A stretch of 9,312 nucleotides of DNA, taken from assembly GCA_046538345.1 (NCBI GenBank), contig JBKHJB010000087.1:1-9312 (forward strand), written 5' to 3'. Made by a program: the position numbers and the translations under genes. Source of the DNA: PUND01 sp046538345 (GTDB lineage Bacteria; Planctomycetota; Phycisphaerae; SM23-33). Below the pieces are notes generated by a model that was not told where the DNA came from, made no database searches, and worked only from the letters and a program-made list of their open reading frames with translations. This document shows, piece after piece, positions 1 through 5,758 of this stretch (positions within the stretch are counted from its first letter, which is position 1; the number at the start of each line of letters is the position of its first letter).

Positions 1-12
1 AGGCGGTGCGAC

Positions 13-981
13 ATGAGACGCCGAACGAAAATCACGCTGGGAGTCGTCCTGGCAATTGTAGTCCTGGCCGGCGCGGGGGCCTACGTGGCCCATCGCGAAT
101 TCGTCGGGGCGGATACTTTCGACGAGGAATTCTACGCTGGAGGCGGAAATCACAATTCCGAGTTCACGTATGACAGCTACGCCGCCGTGCTGAACGAGCA
201 CGTGGACGAGCACGGAATGGTGTCCTACGCGGCGTTGAAGGACGACCCGGACAAGTTGCATCACTTCGTGCGGGCAATGGCCGCGGTCGAGCCGGAAACA
301 TACCGCTCGTGGGATGAGCCGACGAAGATCGCCTTCTGGATCAATGCCTACAACGCCCTGACGCTGAAGGCGATCATCGACCATTATCCGATCAAGGCCG
401 GTCTGCTCTCCGGTCTGGCGTATCCGTCCAACAGCATCCGGCAGATTCCCGGTGTCTGGGACAAGCTTCAGTTCCTGGTCATAGGCGAGAAGCTCACGCT
501 CGATGAGATCGAACACGCGATCCTCCGCGGCGAGCGGGATAAGGCGCTGTCGGAGAAGTACGGCCGGTTCAACGAACCCCGCATTCACGTTGCGCTGGTC
601 TGTGCGGCCAAGGGATGCCCGCAACTCCGCAACGAACCGTTCGCCGGCGAGCGGCTGGACGAGCAGTTGAACGACCAGACCAGGGGCTTTTTGGCCAAGC
701 CGGACAAGTTCCGCATCGACCTGCCTGCCGGACAGGCAGGCCGCGATGCCGGAAAGGTCCACCTCTCGAGCATCTTCAAATGGTTCGGCGAGGATTTTGT
801 GCAAACGTACAAGCCCGAAGACGGCTTCGCCTCGGGGCGAAATGACGCGGAAAAGGCCGTGCTGAATTTCATCGCCGGCTACCTGGGTGAAGAGGACGCC
901 GAGTACCTCAGGACCGGCGACTACACGGTGGAATACCTGGACTACGACTGGTCGCTTAACGAGCAGGACGACGGGGAGTGA
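13..981 (+). CDS. Membrane-anchored DUF547 domain protein
   Basis: This 322-residue protein has a basic N-terminus followed by one hydrophobic segment (about residues 7-27). That segment is an uncleaved anchor or signal peptide; there is no lipobox cysteine, so the rest should lie outside the cytoplasm. Residues ~50-315 match DUF547, whose biochemical function is unknown. Visible family signatures are KIAFWINAYNALTLKA (105-120), TLDEIEHAILR (162-172), EPRIHVALVCAAKGCPQLR (188-206), HLSSIFKWFGEDF (250-262) and the terminal YDWSLN (311-316). The ATG at 13 has an AGGCGG ribosome site at 1-6, right at the window edge, so upstream context is lost. Residues 237-243 (LPAGQAG) are encoded by a palindromic insert in what is normally a short loop before the HLSSIF strand; the frame is kept. 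The family is often found next to TVP38 and FAD oxidoreductase genes, as here. The family call is firm; the role is unknown. Confidence 0.93.
   Translation: MRRRTKITLGVVLAIVVLAGAGAYVAHREFVGADTFDEEFYAGGGNHNSEFTYDSYAAVLNEHVDEHGMVSYAALKDDPDKLHHFVRAMAAVEPETYRSWDEPTKIAFWINAYNALTLKAIIDHYPIKAGLLSGLAYPSNSIRQIPGVWDKLQFLVIGEKLTLDEIEHAILRGERDKALSEKYGRFNEPRIHVALVCAAKGCPQLRNEPFAGERLDEQLNDQTRGFLAKPDKFRIDLPAGQAGRDAGKVHLSSIFKWFGEDFVQTYKPEDGFASGRNDAEKAVLNFIAGYLGEEDAEYLRTGDYTVEYLDYDWSLNEQDDGE
720..740. repeat. In-frame palindromic insert in the DUF547 gene
   Basis: CCTGCCTG (720-727) and CAGGCAGG (733-740) form a perfect 8-bp inverted repeat around the 5-base loop CCGGA. The unit spanning 721-741 is exactly seven codons (LPAGQAG). 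It falls between RID and RDAGKVHLSSIF, a place where DUF547 proteins, as I remember them, have only a short turn. Similar GC-rich palindromes that add LPAG(R)QAG-like peptides to proteins are familiar to me from environmental bacterial genomes, so a spread-out repeat family is likely. No second copy is seen in this window. Confidence 0.6.
973..978 (+). promoter_or_regulatory. Ribosome-binding site for the small Cys-rich gene
   Basis: GGGGAG lies 7 bases before the ATG at 986 and overlaps the last codons of the DUF547 gene. It decides the start at 986 over upstream in-frame ATGs buried in the DUF547 gene, and it supports real translation of the small frame. Confidence 0.6.
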
Positions 982-985
982 TGTC

Positions 986-1156
986 ATGGACACACCGGGA
1001 GAACGACCTCAGACAATGCTTTGCCCTCGAACCGGCCAGCCGTGCGAACAAGGCGACTGTTTCCGTTGCAGCCGATTCTGGGAATGCCTCCAGAAAGCCA
1101 TAGAGACCAGCGGAGATGCCCCGCAGCGGACGCCCGGGCAATACGAAAGCGAATGA
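986..1156 (+). CDS. Small cysteine-rich protein, function unknown
   Basis: This 56-residue ORF begins 4 bases after the DUF547 stop, with a strong GGGGAG ribosome site 7 bases upstream, and ends 37 bases before the TVP38 gene. It therefore fills a gap in the operon that would otherwise be empty. Five cysteines are packed into residues 13-34 with spacing C-x6-C-x4-C-x2-C-x5-C (C13, C20, C25, C28, C34), followed by an acidic, proline- and glutamine-containing tail. There is no signal peptide or membrane helix, so it should be cytoplasmic. The cysteine layout suggests a small zinc-binding or other metal-binding knuckle, but no family is recognised and no histidine ligand is present. Position, ribosome site and cysteine pattern make it likely to be a real gene; the function is open. 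Confidence 0.65.
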   Translation: MDTPGERPQTMLCPRTGQPCEQGDCFRCSRFWECLQKAIETSGDAPQRTPGQYESE

Positions 1157-1193
1157 GTCGTTGCCGCCGCTTTGACTGGAAGGACGTGAATAC

Positions 1194-1955
1194 ATGGACA
1201 CCGCAACTGTCGATGCTAATGCAAAAGGACGCAGTTACCTCTGGCTGAAGCTGGTCGCGCTGGGTGTGATTCTTGGCGGGCTTGCGGTGGCGTCGGTCTT
1301 TCTGCCTGTCAGAGACTACCTGGTCGCGGTATTGGAATGGACGGAGGGACTCGGCTTCTGGGGCACGTTCTTTGTGGTCGGGTTTTACATTGTGGCGTGC
1401 GTGCTGCTGCTTCCCGGCGGCGTCATCACGCTGGCGGCGGGATTCCTGTTCGGCGTGATAACCGGGACCATCACGGTCTCCATCGGCAGCACGCTGGGCG
1501 CGACGGCTGCGTTTCTGGTCGGGCGGACGTTTGCCCGCGACTGGGTGCGCAGGAAGGTCGCAGGCCGACCGAAATTCGCCGCCATCGACCGCGCCGTGGG
1601 ACACCAGGGCTTCCGGATTGTCCTGTTGACGCGGCTAAGCCCGATCTTCCCTTTCAACATGCAGAACTACGCCTACGGACTGACGGGCGTAAAGCTCTGG
1701 AAGTACATGCTGGCCTCCTGGATCGGCATGATTCCGGGAACGCTGGCGTACGTTTACATCGGTTCGGGTCTGCGTTCGTTGACAGCGGTCGCCGCCGGTG
1801 AGGTCGAAGGCGGATGGGTGGAGAAAGTGTTCTTCTGGGGCGGTCTGACGGCAACGCTCGTGGTGATGGTCGTCGTGACACGGATCGCCCAGAAAGCGAT
1901 GCGTCAAGCCGTACCGGAGGCACAGACACCCGAAACTGAAAGGCAAGAGCCATGA
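1194..1955 (+). CDS. TVP38/TMEM64 family membrane protein (SNARE-associated/DedA-like domain)
   Basis: This 253-residue integral membrane protein belongs to the VTT/DedA superfamily, whose members are linked to lipid movement and membrane homeostasis. Hydrophobic segments lie at about 17-38, 54-73, 76-108 (a re-entrant, glycine-rich stretch), 170-192 and 212-229. Signature elements are LLPGGVITLAAGFLFG (72-87), the GSTLGATAAFLVGR stretch (98-111), and RLSPIFPFNMQNYAYGLTG (147-165) followed by W-x-Y and VYIG (187-190). The start at 1194 has GGAAGGA (1178-1184) 9 bases upstream. Its stop overlaps the GH130 start by four bases (ATGA, 1952-1955), pointing to translational coupling. TVP38 proteins are often adjacent or fused to the FAD oxidoreductase type found at 4214; here two genes lie between them. 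The exact substrate is not known. Confidence 0.92.
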   Translation: MDTATVDANAKGRSYLWLKLVALGVILGGLAVASVFLPVRDYLVAVLEWTEGLGFWGTFFVVGFYIVACVLLLPGGVITLAAGFLFGVITGTITVSIGSTLGATAAFLVGRTFARDWVRRKVAGRPKFAAIDRAVGHQGFRIVLLTRLSPIFPFNMQNYAYGLTGVKLWKYMLASWIGMIPGTLAYVYIGSGLRSLTAVAAGEVEGGWVEKVFFWGGLTATLVVMVVVTRIAQKAMRQAVPEAQTPETERQEP

Positions 1956-2893
1956 GCAAGCCGGTTGCCCAGGACGTAATCCGCAGATGGGAAGGAAACC
2001 CGACAATATCGGCCGAGGACATCCCCTTCCCGTGCAATACCGTATTCAACGCCGGCGCGGTGAAGCTGGACGGCGAATACCTGCTGCTGCTTCGCGTGGA
2101 GGACCTGCGCGGCCATTCCGTGCTGGCTTTGGCGTGCAGCGACGACGGTTATCATTTCACGGTACACGACGAGCCGGTAATGGATCCCTGCGACGAGGGA
2201 GAATTCGCCGTCTATGAACGCAAAGGCATCGAAGACCCCAGAATCACGCGAATCGAGGACACGTTCTACATAGTTTATACGGCAGTTTCCGACTACGGCG
2301 CCCGCCTGGCACTGGCAAAGACCACAGACTTCCGAAGCTTCGAGCGGATCGCCCTGATTTCCGAACCGGAGAACAAGGACGGCGCACTTTTCCCCCGAAA
2401 GATCGGCGGGCAGTACGTCCGCCTGGATCGGCCGATGGTGGGCGACTCGGGCAACATCTGGATCAGCTATTCCGACGACCTGGTCAGTTGGCGCGGATCC
2501 CGCGCGCTCATGACGGTGCGGGGCGACTGCTGGGATTCATGGCGGATCGGCGCCTCCGTACCACCCATTGAAACCGAACAGGGCTGGCTGGAGATCTACC
2601 ACGGCGTCAAGGGGACTTCGCACGGTCCTATCTACCGCCTCGGAGCCGCGATACTGGACAGGGACGACCCGACAAAGGTGCTCTGTCGCTCCGCCATACC
2701 GATCCTGTCGCCGCGCGAAGACTACGAGCGCACCGGCGACATTCCCAACGTCGTTTATTCGACGGGCGCGGTCATGGAGGAAGACGGCACGTTGAAGGTC
2801 TACTACAGCGGCGCCGACACATGCATTTGTATCGGCACGGTGCGGATGAATGAGCTGATGCAATTCTGCGAAATCGGGAGCGACAAGGCATGA
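1952..2893 (+). CDS. Glycoside hydrolase family 130 enzyme (beta-mannoside phosphorylase or mannosidase)
   Basis: This 313-residue protein has the five-bladed beta-propeller pattern of GH130. Members cleave beta-1,4- or beta-1,2-mannosides, most by phosphorolysis to give mannose-1-phosphate, some by hydrolysis. Motifs are NPTISAEDIPFPCNTVFNAGA (16-36), LLLLRVEDLRG (44-54), GIEDPRIT (92-99) with D95 as the expected proton donor, DGALFPRKIGGQYVRLDRP (143-161), LEIYHGV (213-219) and STGAVMEEDGTLKVYYSGAD from about residue 270. The arginines near 149-160 and H217 are compatible with a phosphate site, so a phosphorylase is favoured, but subfamily and linkage cannot be settled by eye. There is no signal peptide, so it acts in the cytoplasm on imported oligosaccharide or internal mannan. 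It starts inside the TVP38 stop codon, with AAAGG at 1939-1943 as ribosome site. Confidence 0.9.
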   Translation: MSKPVAQDVIRRWEGNPTISAEDIPFPCNTVFNAGAVKLDGEYLLLLRVEDLRGHSVLALACSDDGYHFTVHDEPVMDPCDEGEFAVYERKGIEDPRITRIEDTFYIVYTAVSDYGARLALAKTTDFRSFERIALISEPENKDGALFPRKIGGQYVRLDRPMVGDSGNIWISYSDDLVSWRGSRALMTVRGDCWDSWRIGASVPPIETEQGWLEIYHGVKGTSHGPIYRLGAAILDRDDPTKVLCRSAIPILSPREDYERTGDIPNVVYSTGAVMEEDGTLKVYYSGADTCICIGTVRMNELMQFCEIGSDKA

Positions 2894-2955
2894 ATCACAC
2901 CCCGGCCCTCGAATGCGATGTATCACCGCTACTCTGTGCGTCGAGGTACTGCTGA
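2890..2955 (+). CDS. Possible 21-residue coupling ORF between GH130 and the antiporter
   Basis: An ATG overlaps the GH130 stop as ATGA (2890-2893), the same arrangement as at the two real 4-base junctions in this operon, and has GGGAG 9 bases upstream (2876-2880). It reads 21 codons and stops at 2953-2955, two bases before the GTG proposed as the antiporter start. The peptide (MNHTPALECDVSPLLCASRYC) resembles nothing I know. It may carry ribosomes from the GH130 gene to the antiporter by reinitiation, or it may be a chance frame. Confidence 0.25.
   Translation: MNHTPALECDVSPLLCASRYC
2943..2947 (+). promoter_or_regulatory. Weak ribosome-binding site supporting the GTG start at 2958
   Basis: GAGGT lies 10 bases before the GTG at 2958. 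The ATG at 2913 has no purine-rich stretch in front of it. This is modest support for the GTG start. Confidence 0.35.
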
Positions 2956-2957
2956 GC

Positions 2958-4217
2958 GTGACTGAACCGGCCACTGCAACCCTGCTTCTATGCGCGTTGC
3001 TTCTGCTGATCGTGCTGGTGGAGCACATTACCCGGCTGTGGACTTTTCCCGCCGCCGGCTGGCTGCTGTTGGTCGGTTTGGGTTACGGCCTGGCTCGACG
3101 CTTTGCCCTGAACGGGCTGCCGGACGTATCGGTGCGGCCGGACGTCGTGGTTTTCGTATTTCTGCCTGTTCTTATATTCGGCTCGTCCCGAAAGCTTCCG
3201 GTTCGCGCCCTCCTGGCTGAATGGCGCGAGATAATCTACCTGAGCTTTGTCGGAGTGGCCCTCAGCATGTTTCTGCTCGCCCTGCCACTGGTGCTGTGGG
3301 GCTCGCTGGGCCGGCCGCACGCGATGTTGTTCGGTATCGCTCTGGCGGCGACCGACCCTTTAGCCCTGGGGGCGCTGCTGAAGCGGTTGCGGGTTCCGCG
3401 GCGCCTGTTGGCGCTGATCGAAGGAGAGTCGCTGCTCAATGATGCGGTGGCGGTCATCCTGTTTGCCGCACTTGCCGGGGTAGTGCTTGAAGACGCGGAC
3501 CTGCGCATGTCAACCACTGCCGGCGGATTCATATACGCGCTTCTCGGAGCCGTGGCGCTGGGCGTGACCGCCGGCGCCGTGGTCGGAGGCCTGCTGCGTC
3601 TCTGGCACGACACGCACGACCGCTTCATCGGAGCCGTGATGCCATTGGTGACCATGTACGGGGTTTTCGCGCTGGCACACGGCTTCCTGCACGTCTCGGG
3701 GGTGGTGGCGGTGGTCGCCGCCACGCTGACACTGACGTCCCTGCACACGCACTGCCAAAAGCCGACCGAAGCCCAGAAGCGCTCGGACGAGTTCTTCGAA
3801 GACTTCTGGAGCTTCCTGGACACGCTCGCCAGCGCGGTGCTGTTCTTCAGCATCGGCGCAATGGTCGGCCAACACCAATGGCTCCTGCCGTGGGTTCTCG
3901 TACCACTGACGTGTTTGACGCTGCTGGTATCACGGGTCGCCACGGTGTACCCGATGGGCTTGCTCGCCGCAGCCGTGCACAGGCGGATGCCCCGCACCTG
4001 GCAGCATGCAATTGCAGCCGGCGGGCTTCGCGGGGGATTGTCGGTGGCGCTGCTGTTGACGCTTCCGGCGTCCTATCCGCACCGCATCGCAATGGTATGT
4101 CTCGCCTTCGCGCTGTTGCTGTTCTCGCTGGCGGCGCATATCGCCACCGCTCGTTTCTACCTTCACAAGGTCGAATTCACCGAATCTGAAATATCCCCGA
4201 AAGGAGCGAATCAATGA
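2958..4217 (+). CDS. CPA1-type Na+(K+)/H+ antiporter
   Basis: This polytopic membrane protein has 419 residues from the GTG at 2958, or 434 from an ATG at 2913. It belongs to the cation:proton antiporter 1 (NhaP/NHE-like) superfamily and should exchange Na+ or K+ for H+ across the inner membrane. Counting from the ATG at 2913, key motifs are ATDPLALGALLKRLRVP (146-162), EGESLLNDA (170-178) with the transport ND pair at 176-177, and GGLRGGLSVALLL (370-382). About a dozen hydrophobic helices are visible. It ends in a short hydrophilic tail, without the large cytosolic regulatory domain (TrkA-C or cyclic-nucleotide binding) found on some relatives. I prefer the GTG because it has GAGGT upstream, follows the 21-codon ORF by two bases, and puts the N-terminus directly before the first helix as is usual in the family. 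Its stop overlaps the next gene by ATGA. Ion specificity cannot be read from sequence. Confidence 0.9.
   Translation: MTEPATATLLLCALLLLIVLVEHITRLWTFPAAGWLLLVGLGYGLARRFALNGLPDVSVRPDVVVFVFLPVLIFGSSRKLPVRALLAEWREIIYLSFVGVALSMFLLALPLVLWGSLGRPHAMLFGIALAATDPLALGALLKRLRVPRRLLALIEGESLLNDAVAVILFAALAGVVLEDADLRMSTTAGGFIYALLGAVALGVTAGAVVGGLLRLWHDTHDRFIGAVMPLVTMYGVFALAHGFLHVSGVVAVVAATLTLTSLHTHCQKPTEAQKRSDEFFEDFWSFLDTLASAVLFFSIGAMVGQHQWLLPWVLVPLTCLTLLVSRVATVYPMGLLAAAVHRRMPRTWQHAIAAGGLRGGLSVALLLTLPASYPHRIAMVCLAFALLLFSLAAHIATARFYLHKVEFTESEISPKGANQ
4201..4206 (+). promoter_or_regulatory. Strong ribosome-binding site for the FAD oxidoreductase
   Basis: AAGGAG lies 7 bases before the ATG at 4214, within the last codons of the antiporter gene. 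It confirms the start that overlaps the antiporter stop and suggests efficient coupled translation. Confidence 0.65.
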
Positions 4218-5731
4218 TCGGCTGCTCGGAACTCGGTCCGATGGACCAGCATAACGAGGAATTGATCGCCAACGCGCATCCGTCTAACTGGCGGAACCCC
4301 ACGCCGACCGGCCGTTACAACATGGTCGTCATCGGCGCGGGCACCGCCGGTCTGGTCACTGCCGCGGGAGTGGCGGGCCTCGGCGGCAAAGTAGCCATCG
4401 TCGAAAGATACCTTTTCGGCGGGAACTGTTTGAACTTCGGTTGCGTGCCCAGCAAGACGCTCATCGCAGCGGCCCTCGCCGCGGCCGAGGTGCGCCGAGC
4501 CGACCGCTACGGCGTCAAGCCGGCCGCCGGGGAGGTGGACTTCGCCGCGGTCATGGAGCGTGTGCGCCGTGTACGAGGCCGCATCAGCCATCATGACGCC
4601 GTCCGCAAGTTTCAGGACATGGGCGTGGCAATATACCTCGGCGATGCAACTTTCACCGGACCCGATACGGTCGAGGTTGACGGACAGACGCTGCGCTTTG
4701 CCCGGGCCTGCATAGCCACCGGCGCCAGAGCGCATCGGCCCGACATCGAAGGCCTTGCCCAAGCCGGCTTCTACACCAATGAGACTATTTTCTCTCTGAC
4801 CGAGCTGCCGCACCGACTGGCCGTGCTCGGTTCGGGACCTCTGGGCTGCGAGCTGGCACAGGCGTTCGCACGGCTGGGCAGCGAGGTGACGATCATCGAG
4901 CGACGTGGGCAGTTCCTGCCGAAGGAAGACCGCGACGCCGCTGAGGTTGTGGGCGAGTCCTTCATGCGGGACGGTATTCATTGCGTCTTCAACTCACGGG
5001 TCAAAAAAGTGACATGCGACTCCGGCGGCAAGCGCCTGCTGCTGGAAGCCGACGGCTCCGAATCGACGGTAGAAGCCGACGCAATACTTGTCGGCTACGG
5101 CCGGGCCCCAAATGTGGACGGGCTGGGACTGGAGTCGGCCGGGGTGGAATACGACTCTCGACACGGCGTAAAGGTTGACGACCGCTTGCGGACAACCAAC
5201 AAGCGAATCTATGCCGCCGGCGACGTTTGCCTGAAGCGCAAATTTACGCACACCGCCGACACGACGGCGAGGATCGTTATCCAGAACGCCCTTTTCTGGG
5301 GCCGCAAAAAGCTCAGCGCCCTCAACGTGCCGTGGTGCACGTACACCGACCCGGAAGTTGCGCACGTGGGCCTGTATGAGCACGAGGCGAAGGATCGGGG
5401 CATCGAGGTGGAAACCTTCACCAAGCCGTTCGAGGACAACGACCGCGCCCTGACCGAGGGCGACGACGAGGGCTTCGTCCGCATCCATGTAAAGAAAGGT
5501 TCGGACAGGATTCTCGGCGCGACCATAGTGGGCAGTGACGCCGGCAACATGATCAGCGAGATTTCCGTCGCCATGGCCGGGGAGGTCGGCCTGGGCGCAC
5601 TGGCCGGCGTGATCCACCCGTACCCGACACTCGCCGAGGCGATCAAGGGCGCCGGCGACATGTACAACCGGACCCGCCTGACGCCGCGAACCGCCGCCCT
5701 GCTCAAGCGGATACTCAAGTGGCGGCGATAG
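4214..5731 (+). CDS. Class I pyridine nucleotide-disulfide oxidoreductase, mercuric reductase-like
   Basis: This 505-residue flavoprotein is of the dihydrolipoyl dehydrogenase/glutathione reductase/MerA type. Domains in order: an N-terminal extension (1-35, with HPSNWRNPTPTGRY), an FAD Rossmann motif VIGAGTAG (39-46), the redox-active pair C72/C77 in GGNCLNFGCVPSK, an NAD(P)H Rossmann motif GSGPLG (206-211), the second FAD site RIYAAGDVCL (331-340), and a C-terminal dimerisation domain with the catalytic base in IHPYPTLAEA (467-476). It lacks the N-terminal heavy-metal domain and the C-terminal vicinal cysteines that bind Hg(II) in true MerA, and no other mer gene is nearby, so mercury reduction is not supported. 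The extension is typical of the subgroup that accompanies, or is fused to, TVP38/TMEM64 proteins. The likely role is cytoplasmic disulfide or quinone/thiol redox chemistry on an unknown partner. The start overlaps the antiporter stop and has a strong AAGGAG. Confidence 0.92.
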   Translation: MIGCSELGPMDQHNEELIANAHPSNWRNPTPTGRYNMVVIGAGTAGLVTAAGVAGLGGKVAIVERYLFGGNCLNFGCVPSKTLIAAALAAAEVRRADRYGVKPAAGEVDFAAVMERVRRVRGRISHHDAVRKFQDMGVAIYLGDATFTGPDTVEVDGQTLRFARACIATGARAHRPDIEGLAQAGFYTNETIFSLTELPHRLAVLGSGPLGCELAQAFARLGSEVTIIERRGQFLPKEDRDAAEVVGESFMRDGIHCVFNSRVKKVTCDSGGKRLLLEADGSESTVEADAILVGYGRAPNVDGLGLESAGVEYDSRHGVKVDDRLRTTNKRIYAAGDVCLKRKFTHTADTTARIVIQNALFWGRKKLSALNVPWCTYTDPEVAHVGLYEHEAKDRGIEVETFTKPFEDNDRALTEGDDEGFVRIHVKKGSDRILGATIVGSDAGNMISEISVAMAGEVGLGALAGVIHPYPTLAEAIKGAGDMYNRTRLTPRTAALLKRILKWRR

Positions 5732-5758
5732 AGCAGGCCGGACTATGAGAGCAACCTG

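Noticed and set aside
984..1604. Minus-strand ORF of 206 codons covering the small Cys-rich gene and the start of TVP38
   Set aside because: The product is low-complexity and highly charged with no family motif, and the + strand genes here have good ribosome sites and a known family.
4214..5731. Mercury-resistance (mer) gene
   Set aside because: No heavy-metal-binding N-terminal domain, no C-terminal vicinal cysteines, and no merR/merT/merP-like neighbour.
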